Assembly (NCBI RefSeq): GCF_036237275.1
Contig: NZ_CP108352.1
Coordinates: 1,364,001-1,428,000 of the forward strand
DNA: 64,000 nt
Reading direction: 5' to 3'
Source: Streptomyces sp. NBC_01353
GTDB lineage: Bacteria; Actinomycetota; Actinomycetes; Streptomycetales; Streptomycetaceae
The position numbers were made by a program, and so were the translations under genes. The notes below the pieces were generated by a model that searched no databases, had not been told where the DNA came from, and was given only the letters and a program-made list of their open reading frames with translations. Positions 1-7,686 of the stretch are shown piece by piece (the first letter of the stretch is position 1; every line of letters starts with the position of its first letter).

Positions 1-411
1 CCTCGAGGGGACGGTCTGGTGGCAGCGACGGAGTGCCGGCGACACCATGTGGCGCCGGCACAGCCCCCGGATCCCTGGCACGACTTCGAGACCATGCGGG
101 ACCCGATGGGCGGGCCGCTTCCTGGCGCAGGCCGCCACTCCGACCATGGCCGGCCAGGGATGGGCGGCGTGCTCGTGGCCGGTATCGGCGCCCTGGCTGG
201 TGAGCTCGCTGTCCCGGTCGCATGGACCGCGTACTTCGCCTTGGCTGACGCCGACGAGGCGGTACGCCGCGGCGCACTCGAGTCCTATCTCGACTGAGCA
301 GCTCACCGGTGATGCCCTGTTCGCCGCGCGTGAGGCCCGGCAAGCGGGGCACCCGCACGGCACGAGTAGGTCGCCCCGCTGATGGCGAAACGTACGGGAA
401 GGAGCGAGACC
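1..411. other. No confident gene in the left edge
   Basis: Short overlapping frames exist on the + strand here. One ends at 297 with a fairly protein-like tail (AWTAYFALADADEAVRRG), so it may be the end of a broken or unrecognised gene. No family motif, ribosome binding site or neighbour supports a product, so it is left uncalled. Confidence 0.3.
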
Positions 412-612
412 ATGACCGAGTCGACGCCCGAACCTCGTCCAGAGACCCCTGACCGGGTCCCGTCCGAACCGGATGCAGAGCCTCGCGACCCGGATCCCTT
501 TGGCCCGGATCCTCAGGCTCCACAGGATCCAGTCGAGGAGCCTCCGGAAGGCCCACCCGACCTTCCCGGCCCGACACGACCCGACCACCCCCTTGAGGAA
601 CCGCCTGACTGA
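412..612 (+). CDS. Small acidic proline-rich hypothetical protein
   Basis: This 66-residue protein consists almost entirely of Pro, Glu, Asp and Gly, with repeated PDP, EPP and PPD motifs, and has no membrane segment or Cys. It is probably intrinsically disordered. The start at 412 is chosen because a GGAAGGAG ribosome binding site sits about 6-7 bases ahead; an in-frame ATG at 382 has no such site. Short Pro/Glu-rich proteins of this kind occur in streptomycetes, but I know of no function. It stands alone, with pseudogene debris downstream. Confidence 0.6.
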   Translation: MTESTPEPRPETPDRVPSEPDAEPRDPDPFGPDPQAPQDPVEEPPEGPPDLPGPTRPDHPLEEPPD

Positions 613-815
613 GTACTCAAGGACACCTGTGCCGTCCGTGAACACTGCTGACACGAAAGAGTCTGTCGGCACCGCTTGACCTGCGGCGACAACCTGGGGT
701 CTCTGGTTGGCATCGCGGTCCGGGAATGGTCCGGTCTTGGCCGCCTGGCGACTCGTGGCCGGTTTTCCGCACCACCAGCAGACAAATAACTTGCTGTTCC
801 CCAGAGTCGGCGGAA

Positions 816-990
816 TCAGGCTTCTTTCCAGAGGCCGGCGTCAAGCATGCGTGCCGCCTTCGTGATATCTCCCGGGCATCAGATGCCGGTAGTGCGGTAC
901 GTCTCCTCGATGGACTTGCGGCCCATCCATTCCGCCGCGGGCAACAGGTCGGCTTGGCGCCGTCGCAGTCCTTGGAGAAGGACCCGATCC
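816..990 (-). pseudogene. Tyrosine recombinase (integrase) C-terminal remnant
   Basis: Three reading frames on the minus strand together spell the typical end of a streptomycete phage or plasmid integrase. EWMGRKSIEETYR (from about 932 downward) contains the conserved (W)MGHxSIxxTxxxY region around the catalytic Tyr. YRHLMPG follows in a second frame, and DITKAARMLDAGLWKEA with a stop at 816-818 in a third. At least two frameshifts interrupt it, and the N-terminal and core catalytic parts are not recognisable upstream. No tRNA gene or attachment site is visible beside it. It is read as the relic of an integrated element. Confidence 0.55.
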
Positions 991-1093
991 CACCGGCGAG
1001 CTGTCGAGCCACGCACGAAGCACTGCGAGCAGAGCACCGGGCGGCGCAGCAATCCCTGCCATGGATGCAGGCCAGCGCGCCCGGACACCCTCC

Positions 1094-1243
1094 GGCCTGA
1101 TGCTGACCATTTGCTGACCCGGAGGCGGCACTCAGGGCGCTGACCTGCAGGTCAAGAGCGGTTTCCCTACCCTACGACGAGTCGCATGTCCGGGCCTCAT
1201 TCCCCAGGTTTTTCAGGCCTCATGCTGACCACGTGCCGCCCGG
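1094..1243 (+). repeat. Imperfect direct repeat beside integrase relic
   Basis: A stretch of about 28 bases at 1094-1122 (core CTGATGCTGACCA) recurs at 1216-1243 (core CTCATGCTGACCA) with a few mismatches, about 120 bases apart. Read on the minus strand both copies encode a similar short peptide (VSIRPE / VSMRPE), so they may be duplicated gene-end debris rather than an attachment site. Confidence 0.3.
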
Positions 1244-1465
1244 CCCGGGCGGGCTTCCTCCGGCACATGCCGGAAGGTCGCCCAGTCGGCGTCGAGCTTG
1301 TGATCAAGAATCCGATGCGTGCCGCCCCCACGGCGGGACGCCAGTGGCAGGTCTGACACGCCTCCCTCGGGCGGACAGTGCCCCAAGGGGGCCATCCGTC
1401 CCTCGTCTCCCTTCGCGGAACGAGGCCAGACTGGGAGTGGACGGACACCGATGAGGAGGCCCCCG

Positions 1466-1924
1466 ATGAGCACACCCCCTAACCCACGGCTCACCGCAGC
1501 TCTCTCCGCCGACCAGCGTGACCGGCTGTTGCAGTGCGCCGGCCCGGCAGACTTTCCTGAAGGGACCCGACTGTTCGAGGAGGGCGGGTACGCCGATCGG
1601 TTCTGGATCATCCGTACCGGGACGGTCACCCTGGACGTCCGCGTGCCCGGCAAGCGGCCTGCCGTGGTCGACAGCGTCAGCGCGGGCGAACTGCTCGGAT
1701 GGTCGTGGCTGTTCGAGCCGTACCGCTGGCATTTTGGGGCCGAGGCCATGACGCGAGTACGAGCGGACGAGTTCGACGCGGCGACCGTGCGCCGGATGAT
1801 GGACGCCGATCCGAGCTTCGGCCTCGCCCTGGACCACTTCGTCGGGCAGATGCTCGCCCACCGTCTCTTCTCCGCCCGTGTGCGGCTGCTGGATCTGTAC
1901 GCCCCGCACGGGAGCGGCCTGTAG
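1466..1924 (+). CDS. Cyclic nucleotide-binding domain protein (Crp/Fnr-like, no HTH)
   Basis: The 152-residue protein is a single double-stranded beta-helix domain of the Crp/Fnr sensor type: FPEGTRLFEEGGYADRFWII near residues 30-50, then a GTVTLDV strand and an AGELLGWSWLF segment corresponding to the phosphate-binding cassette. No helix-turn-helix follows, so it should not bind DNA itself. The start at 1466 has a GAGGAGG site 6 bases upstream; the open frame reaches further back but without a site. Such stand-alone sensors are common in streptomycetes, often near redox or universal-stress genes. Ligand and partner are unknown. Confidence 0.75.
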   Translation: MSTPPNPRLTAALSADQRDRLLQCAGPADFPEGTRLFEEGGYADRFWIIRTGTVTLDVRVPGKRPAVVDSVSAGELLGWSWLFEPYRWHFGAEAMTRVRADEFDAATVRRMMDADPSFGLALDHFVGQMLAHRLFSARVRLLDLYAPHGSGL

Positions 1925-2122
1925 ATCCTCACCCTCTGGGAGAACGTGACGCCCGCCTCGCGGCTACACCGTCAGCGACGTCATGCCCCACACCGCCATC
2001 GCCATCGGGCGTGACGCGCCGTACAATCGCCGCCCTGTTTCGACTGCCCACGACAGGTCCCAGCGTCTGTCGGAGGCTCAGCCGCTCGCCTTGGTTCGGT
2101 GACCCGCGTCACACCCGGCTCC

Positions 2123-2149
2123 TGTCAGCAATCGGGGCGCTGTCTCGTT
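2123..2149 (+). promoter_or_regulatory. ECF41-type sigma promoter
   Basis: TGTCAGC at 2123-2129 and CGTT at 2146-2149 are separated by exactly 16 bases. The consensus known for ECF41 sigma factors is TGTCACA-N16-CGTC. The site lies about 35 bases before the start of the FAD oxidoreductase gene, which is followed at once by a gene for an ECF41-type sigma factor. This fits autoregulation of the pair. Confidence 0.6.
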
Positions 2150-2182
2150 CAAGGGGCACGCGAACGAGACAGGAGCAACGCC

Positions 2183-3373
2183 ATGAAGCACCGCATCGTC
2201 GTACTCGGCGCCGGATACGCCGGGGCCTTCGCCGCCGGGAACCTGGCCCGCCGGCTCTCCCCTGCCGACACCGAGATCACCGTCGTCAACGCCGTGCCCG
2301 ACTTCGTCGAGCGGATGCGGCTCCACCAGCTCGCGATCGGCCAGGACGTCGCGTTCCGCAAGCTCGCCGACGTGTTCGCGGGCACCGGGGTGCGGCTGCG
2401 CCTGGCGCGCGTCACAGGCGTCGATCCCGAGCGCAGGACCGTCGCCCTGACCGGTGAGGACGGCGACGGCGAGCTCGCGTACGACACGCTTCTGTACGCG
2501 CTCGGCAGTTCCGTGGCCCACCACGGCGTCCCCGGCGTGGCCGAGTACGCCTTCGATGTGACCGGCCGACCCTCGGCGCTGCGTCTGCGCGAGCGCCTGG
2601 CCGGCCTGGGCGGGGGCGGCACCGTGCTGGTCGTCGGCGAGGGGCTGACCGGCATCGAGACCGCCACCGAGATCGCCGAGTCCCGGCCCGACCTCTCGGT
2701 CGCGCTCGCCGCCCGCGGCGAGCTGGGCGCCTGGCTCTCCCCGAAGGCCCGCCGTCACCTGCGCCGGGCCTTCGACCGGCTCGGCATCACCGTCCACGAG
2801 CACACCGGTATCGAAGCCGTCGAGCCGACACGGGCGATCGCCGCCGACGGTACGTCCATCCCGGCCGACGTGACCGTGTGGTCGGCCGGGTTCGCCGTGC
2901 ACCCCATCGCGGCCGCCAGCGGCCTGGAGGTGGCCGAGACAGGCCAGATCGTCGTCGACCGCACCATGCGCTCGGTCTCGCACCCGGACGTCTACGCCGC
3001 CGGTGACTGCGCCTACGCGATCGGCGAGAACGGCCGACCGCTGCCGATGTCCTGCGCCTCGGCCGGCTTCACCAACATGCAGGCGACCGCCGCGATCATC
3101 GCGCGCCTGACGGGCAGCGAGGTCCCGACCGTCGGGCTGAAGTACTACGGCAACCACATCAGCCTCGGGCGGCGGGACGCGATCTTCCAGATGGTGGACG
3201 GGGACGTCCGGTCGAAGTCCTGGTACCTGGGCGGCCGGACTGCCGCGCGGCTCAAGGCGGGCGTGCTCAACGGGGCCGGGTTCGGCATCGCGCACCCGAC
3301 CTTCGGCGTGCCGAAGCGCAAGCGCCGCCTGGCCACCGCGCCCGACCGGGCCGGTGTGAGGGTCGCCGCATAG
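2183..3373 (+). CDS. NAD(P)/FAD-dependent oxidoreductase (NDH-2-like)
   Basis: A 396-residue two-dinucleotide-binding-fold flavoprotein. An FAD Rossmann motif GAGYAG is at residues 9-14, a second NAD(P) motif VVGEGLTGIE near 148-158, and the second FAD motif VYAAGDCA near 270. There is no CxxC redox pair, so it belongs with type II NADH dehydrogenase-like or quinone-reducing enzymes rather than thioredoxin reductases; the substrate is not fixed by sequence. ATG at 2183 follows an AGGAG site. The ECF sigma gene begins 10 bases after its stop, and an ECF41 promoter precedes it. ECF41 factors are typically linked to such oxidoreductases, carboxymuconolactone decarboxylases or epimerases. Confidence 0.85.
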   Translation: MKHRIVVLGAGYAGAFAAGNLARRLSPADTEITVVNAVPDFVERMRLHQLAIGQDVAFRKLADVFAGTGVRLRLARVTGVDPERRTVALTGEDGDGELAYDTLLYALGSSVAHHGVPGVAEYAFDVTGRPSALRLRERLAGLGGGGTVLVVGEGLTGIETATEIAESRPDLSVALAARGELGAWLSPKARRHLRRAFDRLGITVHEHTGIEAVEPTRAIAADGTSIPADVTVWSAGFAVHPIAAASGLEVAETGQIVVDRTMRSVSHPDVYAAGDCAYAIGENGRPLPMSCASAGFTNMQATAAIIARLTGSEVPTVGLKYYGNHISLGRRDAIFQMVDGDVRSKSWYLGGRTAARLKAGVLNGAGFGIAHPTFGVPKRKRRLATAPDRAGVRVAA

Positions 3374-3383
3374 GCTGTTCTGC

Positions 3384-4322
3384 ATGGACACCTCAGCCAT
3401 CGATCGGTTCGAGGCCAGCCGGGGCCGGCTGGCCTCGCTCGCGTACCGTCTGCTCGGCTCGGCGGCCGACGCCGAGGACGCCGTGCAGGACACCTTCCTG
3501 CGCTGGCAGGCCGCGCACCGCGAACGGGTCGAGGTGCCGGAGGCCTGGCTGACCAAGGTCGCCACCAATCTCTGCCTCGACCGACTCCGCTCGGCGCAGG
3601 CGCGCCACGAGCGAGCGGCCGGTGCCTGGCTGCCCGAGCCGCTCCTCGAGGGCGACCCGATGCTCGGCCCCGCCGATACCTTCGAGCAGCGCGAATCGGT
3701 GTCCTTGGCCGTACTGACCCTCATGGAGCGCCTCTCACCGGTCGAGCGGGCCGTCTACGTCCTGCGCGAGGCGTTCTCGTACAGCCACGCCGAGATCGCC
3801 GGGATCCTCGACATCACCGAGTCCGCGAGCCAGCAGCATGTCCACCGGGCCCGACGCCGGGTGGCCGCCGAGCGCCGCGGCGGCGACGAGGTGGACCCCG
3901 CGTCCGCGCGCCGGGTCGTCGAGGAGTTCCTCGTCGCCGCCACGTCGGGGCGCACCGAACGGCTGGTGGCGCTGCTCACCGACGACGTGACGGCGGTCTC
4001 GGACGGCGCCGGACTGGCCCGGCGACTGCTGCGGTACAAGACGCGCGAGCGCGTCGCCTCCTACGTGCGGGCCGGCTTCAAGCCCACGCCGGCGAAGCGC
4101 CGGCTGGCCGGCGGCTCCCCCGCGTTCCATGTCGCGCTGGTCAACGGCTCCCCGGCCGTTCTCGCCGTGGTCGACGACCGAGTCGTGGGCGCCGTGGCGT
4201 TCGAAGTCAGCGAGGGCAAGGTCGCGTCCCTGCGCGGCATCGCCGCCGCGGACCGGCTCACGCGCCTCAACGAGGCCTGGCGTCAGCACGAACATGACGC
4301 GCCGGTCATCAGCACATGGTGA
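3384..4322 (+). CDS. ECF41-family RNA polymerase sigma factor (SigJ-like)
   Basis: A 312-residue extracytoplasmic-function sigma factor. Region 2 (about residues 8-75) holds the AYRLLGSAADAEDAVQDTFL motif, followed by region 4 (about 110-165) with the DNA-recognition helix. A SnoaL-like C-terminal extension (about 175-290) is the hallmark of ECF41. The linker shows the family WLPEP motif. The usual DGGGK motif appears as SDGAG. In this family the extension replaces an anti-sigma factor and modulates activity; no anti-sigma gene is seen here. It is co-transcribed with the oxidoreductase 10 bases upstream and probably recognises the promoter at 2123-2149. Confidence 0.88.
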   Translation: MDTSAIDRFEASRGRLASLAYRLLGSAADAEDAVQDTFLRWQAAHRERVEVPEAWLTKVATNLCLDRLRSAQARHERAAGAWLPEPLLEGDPMLGPADTFEQRESVSLAVLTLMERLSPVERAVYVLREAFSYSHAEIAGILDITESASQQHVHRARRRVAAERRGGDEVDPASARRVVEEFLVAATSGRTERLVALLTDDVTAVSDGAGLARRLLRYKTRERVASYVRAGFKPTPAKRRLAGGSPAFHVALVNGSPAVLAVVDDRVVGAVAFEVSEGKVASLRGIAAADRLTRLNEAWRQHEHDAPVISTW

Positions 4323-4363
4323 CCGGAGCCACCGGAATCCAGTGACCTGAGTCGGAGCGAGGG

Positions 4364-4471
4364 GCCCCCTTGCCCCGACATGTTCTCGACGACGCCGACG
4401 ATCTTTCGGTGGGTCAGCACCGGGGCGGGCCCACTCGGCGACCCCGGCGCGGCCTGTTGTGGCGTGGTCAC
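4364..4471 (-). pseudogene. Mrp/ApbC-type Fe-S carrier ATPase fragment
   Basis: On the minus strand two short motifs of the Mrp/NBP35 P-loop ATPase family lie in order: VTTPQQAA, then THRKIVGVVENMSG. In complete Mrp proteins these are about 15-20 residues apart, as here, although the residues between them (PGSPSGPAPVL) no longer match. The nucleotide-binding N-terminus and the C-terminus are missing. It is a short relic between two intact genes. Confidence 0.45.
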
Positions 4472-4502
4472 GTCGGGATTCCCGGGCCCGCGCCCTCGGC
4501 GC

Positions 4503-5612
4503 TCAATCGCCGGACGTGCGCCCCCGGCCCGGCACCTGGGCCGCCCTCGCGGCCTCGGCCTCGGCCTTCGCGTCGCTCACGACGGCGGCGGCCTGCTTCG
4601 CGACCTCATCGGCAGCCGCGGCAGCGTCGAGCGAAAGCGGCGAGTCTGCCTCAAGCTCCCGAGCCCCGTCGTCGGCCGGCGCACCCTCGGTAGCGGTTGC
4701 GGTTGCTTCCTCCGGTTGCGCGGATGCGGGGAGACCCATCGTCGACTGATCGCCGAATGCGTGGGTGACGGCGCGAACTGCCTCGGTCAGCTCGCCTGGG
4801 ATCACCCAGAACGTGTTGTTGTCGCTCTTCGCCAGATGCGGGAGCGTCTCGAGGTACTTGTAGGCCAGGATCTTCGGGTCGGCATTGTTGCGATGAACGG
4901 CCTGGAAGACACGCTCCACCGCCTTCGCCTCGCCGTCCGCCCGCAAGATCATGGCTTGTTGCGTGCCCTGTGCTTCCAGGATGTCCTTCTGCTTGGTGCC
5001 CTCCGCGGTAAGGATCTTGGCTTGCCGCTCCCCTTCGGCGTGCAGGATGGCCGCGCGCTTGTCACGCTCGGCCCGCATCTGCTTCTCCATCGCCTCTTTG
5101 ATGGTGTTCGGTGGATCGATGGCCTTGATCTCGACGCGGTTGACCCGGATGCCCCACTTGCCGGTGGCGTCGTCGAGGACGGCGCGGAGGCGGGCATTGA
5201 TCTCTTCACGTGAGGTGAGCGTCTCCTCCAGGTCCATGGAGCCGATGACGTTCCGCAGCGTGGTCACGGTGAGCTGATCGATCGCCTGCAGGTAATCAGC
5301 GACCTCGTAGGCCGCCGCCCGCGGGTCGGTGATCTGGTAGTAGAGCACCGTGTCGATGTTCACCACGAGGTTGTCCTCGGTGATCACCGGCTTGGGGGCG
5401 GACGAATACACCTGCTCGCGCACGTCGAGTTTGGTGTTGACACGGTCCGCCACCGGCACGACGAAGTTCAGGCCGGGTTGCAGCGTCCGTCGATACCGGC
5501 CGAACCGCTCGATGTTGTAGCGACGCGCCTGCGGGACGATCCGCACCGTGGCGGCCACGAGGAAGACGACAACAATCGCCGCCACAAGTATCGGGATGAC
5601 AACCGGATCCAC
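4503..5612 (-). CDS. SPFH/Band 7 (stomatin/QmcA-like) membrane protein
   Basis: A 369-residue protein with one N-terminal membrane segment (about residues 5-25), then the Band 7 domain (ERFGRYRRTLQPGLNFVVPV; conserved DVREQVYSS) and a long alanine/glutamate-rich helical region with HAEGERQAKILTAEG repeats expected to form a coiled coil. The C-terminal 60 residues are Ala/Glu-rich. Family members assemble membrane scaffold rings and act in membrane or protease quality control. GTG at 5612 follows GGAGGAAT. The NfeD gene lies 28 bases upstream on the same strand; NfeD and SPFH proteins are classic operon partners that interact. Confidence 0.9.
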   Translation of the reverse strand: MDPVVIPILVAAIVVVFLVAATVRIVPQARRYNIERFGRYRRTLQPGLNFVVPVADRVNTKLDVREQVYSSAPKPVITEDNLVVNIDTVLYYQITDPRAAAYEVADYLQAIDQLTVTTLRNVIGSMDLEETLTSREEINARLRAVLDDATGKWGIRVNRVEIKAIDPPNTIKEAMEKQMRAERDKRAAILHAEGERQAKILTAEGTKQKDILEAQGTQQAMILRADGEAKAVERVFQAVHRNNADPKILAYKYLETLPHLAKSDNNTFWVIPGELTEAVRAVTHAFGDQSTMGLPASAQPEEATATATEGAPADDGARELEADSPLSLDAAAAADEVAKQAAAVVSDAKAEAEAARAAQVPGRGRTSGD

Positions 5613-5640
5613 GATTCCTCCGTCGGGATGTGTTCAGCGT

Positions 5641-6078
5641 TCACGGAAGGAGTTCGCGGGGGTAGACGACCGCTGTGGCACCTTCGATCTCCATGACGTC
5701 CACCAGCGCTCCCACCGGGATCACATGGCTTTCGTCGAGAGCACGAGCGGACCATTCCTCACCAGAGATCTTGATCAGGCCGCGGCTCGCGGTGACCTCC
5801 TGCATGACCTCGGCCCGCTTGCCGATCAGCGCATCGCTGCCCTCACGGGTGAGGGGCACCTGTGCCATTTGCCGCAGCGCGACAGGACGGATGATGAGGA
5901 GACCCGCTGCCGCTGCCACTCCGAGCGCCACGAGCTGGCCGAGAAGGCCGACGCCCACACCAGCGACTACAGCGGCGACCAATGCAGCGGCCGCCAGCAA
6001 CCCGAAAACCAGCGTCAGGGTGAAAAACTCCGCGACACCGAGCGCCGCGGCGGCGAGCAGCCATACGAGCCACGGCAT
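5641..6078 (-). CDS. NfeD-like membrane protein
   Basis: A 145-residue protein with two or three hydrophobic helices (residues about 1-70, rich in Ala, Leu and Val) followed by a small C-terminal OB-fold domain (GKRAEVMQEVTASRGLIKISGEEW). This matches short NfeD proteins that bind stomatin-type SPFH partners. The start at 6078 is preferred because GAGGGAGG precedes it; an in-frame ATG 14 codons earlier lacks a site. It is first in a two-gene operon with the SPFH gene. Confidence 0.85.
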   Translation of the reverse strand: MPWLVWLLAAAALGVAEFFTLTLVFGLLAAAALVAAVVAGVGVGLLGQLVALGVAAAAGLLIIRPVALRQMAQVPLTREGSDALIGKRAEVMQEVTASRGLIKISGEEWSARALDESHVIPVGALVDVMEIEGATAVVYPRELLP

Positions 6079-6409
6079 CGAATCAGCCTCCCTCAGGGGA
6101 CCTATCCACCACCTACCCACCCGGAACCAGGACAGAACAGTCGAATCCGGCCCGATGTGTGATCAGGACGCCCGAACGGCGACAGGAGGTCCCACCCCCG
6201 TGGCCGGTGCTGGTCGACGCCCTCCGTCGGACGGCCGCCCGCAGCCGAATCCGATCGGTGTCGCCGAGGTCTCCTCCGCCGCGCCGCTCGTTCGGTGGGC
6301 CGCTGCGGGACGGATGTTCAGCTTGAGCTGAGGCCGAAGCCCCAGATCAACCCGCCGAGCGTGAGCGCCGGGCCGTGTGCTCCCCCTGCCGCCTTGGCCC
6401 GTCGTCCGA

Positions 6410-7000
6410 TCACGGTGCTCCCACTGTCACGGCGCGGTGGTAGCTGTGTCCGCAGCCTTCGGGGAGGTTGGCCGCGATCAGCTCGTAGGCGTCCTCCACG
6501 TTCGCGGCCACGCCGACCAGCGTGCGGTCGGACTCACGCCGGACGCGGTAGCCGCCGGCGACTCACGGGAAGGCGGTCGGCACGTCGTGCGTCCACGGGT
6601 ATTGGTGCACCGGCTCAGGTACAGGACACCGTGGCCGACCATGGGAACAGCTCGCGCAGGGTCGGACGGCGCGCTCACGCCGGTGACCCGGCCCTCCCGG
6701 GTCAGCTCCGGCTGCAGGCGACCCGCAAGCCGGACGTCGACCGAGATGAGGTGGCCGTCGGGGCGGTAGAGCGGACCCGGCGGCCGGACTCGTCGTAGAC
6801 GCGGGTCGGTTCCCGGCCGTCGCGGGTCTCCCGCACGATGCGGCCGGACGCGCCCCGCACGTAAGACAGCGCGGTGTCGGGGACGGTGGCAGTCGCCAGG
6901 TGGCCGTGGATGTCGTAGGTGAAGCGGGACGGCGCCCTCGGCGTCCTTGGCGACCACGCGGCCCGCCGGGTCGCGCTCGTAGCGGACGGTCGCGGACGGT
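6410..7000 (-). pseudogene. Decayed RHS/YD-repeat protein remnant
   Basis: Three minus-strand frames carry pieces of tandem YD repeats: VRYERDPAGRVVAKD (about 6985-6945), FTYDIHGHLATATV followed by SGRIVRETRDGREPTRVYDE and SGRRVR (6923 to about 6770), then DGHLISVDVRLAGRL in another frame. The pieces run in the right order but need at least two frameshifts. The last part (6410-6565) encodes a well-formed peptide (VEDAYELIAANLPEGCGHSY) after an in-frame stop; it may be a separate broken gene. RHS proteins carry polymorphic toxins, but no intact toxin tip, cognate immunity gene or full repeat array is visible here. Confidence 0.5.
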
Positions 7001-7237
7001 CCGGCCGCCACCCTTCCGAGCGTGACATCTCGCAGGAAGCCGCAGGGTTCCATTGCAGCACCCCGGAGCCGCCGGCGCGCTTCGAGTTCCACCCACGCGA
7101 CGCCCTGTCACCCCCGTCATCGACACCACTCGTGCCGTCGACATGCACCAGGGGCGGCATGGGGTCAGATTGGAGGTATCCGGCCCGCCCGCACCGAAGT
7201 GTGCCCGCGGGTCGGCCAGACGGCAGGAGGAACTGTC

Positions 7238-7651
7238 ATGACCACACATGTGAGCGATCCTCGCCGGGGAGAGACCACGCGCGGCAGCGGCTGGATGCTG
7301 TTCGCCGCCGTGATCATGATCTTCGGCGGCGTCATGATGCTGCTCGGCGGCATCTCGGCCCTCGCCAAGGACGATGTATTCCTCGCCACCCGCAACTACG
7401 TCTACGAGCTCGACCTCACCGGATGGGGCTGGGTCCATCTCATCCTGGGCATCGTGATCACGCTGGCCGGCATCGCCCTGTTCTCGGGCGCCACCTGGGC
7501 CAGGGTCGTCGGCGTGATGCTCGCGGGCCTCAGTATGATCGCCAACTTCATGTGGCTTCCCTACACGCCGTGGTGGGCCCTGTTGATCATCGCGCTCGAC
7601 GTCGTCGTCATCTGGGCGCTGTGCATCGCCCCCCGGCCGCAAAGGGACTGA
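7238..7651 (+). CDS. DUF7144-like four-helix membrane protein
   Basis: A 137-residue integral membrane protein. After a short polar N-terminus four hydrophobic helices follow (about residues 19-43, 64-84, 88-107 and 111-131), with the WMLFAAVIMIFGGVMMLL first helix typical of the small DUF7144-type proteins of actinobacteria. ATG at 7238 has CAGGAGG upstream. No enzymatic motif is present and the function is unknown. It precedes the gluconokinase fusion by about 35 bases. Confidence 0.75.
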   Translation: MTTHVSDPRRGETTRGSGWMLFAAVIMIFGGVMMLLGGISALAKDDVFLATRNYVYELDLTGWGWVHLILGIVITLAGIALFSGATWARVVGVMLAGLSMIANFMWLPYTPWWALLIIALDVVVIWALCIAPRPQRD

Positions 7652-7686
7652 CGTCCAGGGCCGCCGCGGCATGCGGGACGAGCGCC

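Noticed and set aside
1213-1932. Minus-strand frame antisense to the cyclic-nucleotide-binding gene
   Set aside because: The + strand encodes a convincing Crp-like domain with a good ribosome binding site; the minus frame has no domain.
6919-7686. Long N-terminal extension of the gluconokinase fusion
   Set aside because: The open frame continues upstream but overlaps the DUF7144-like gene in a different frame and shows no protein similarity.
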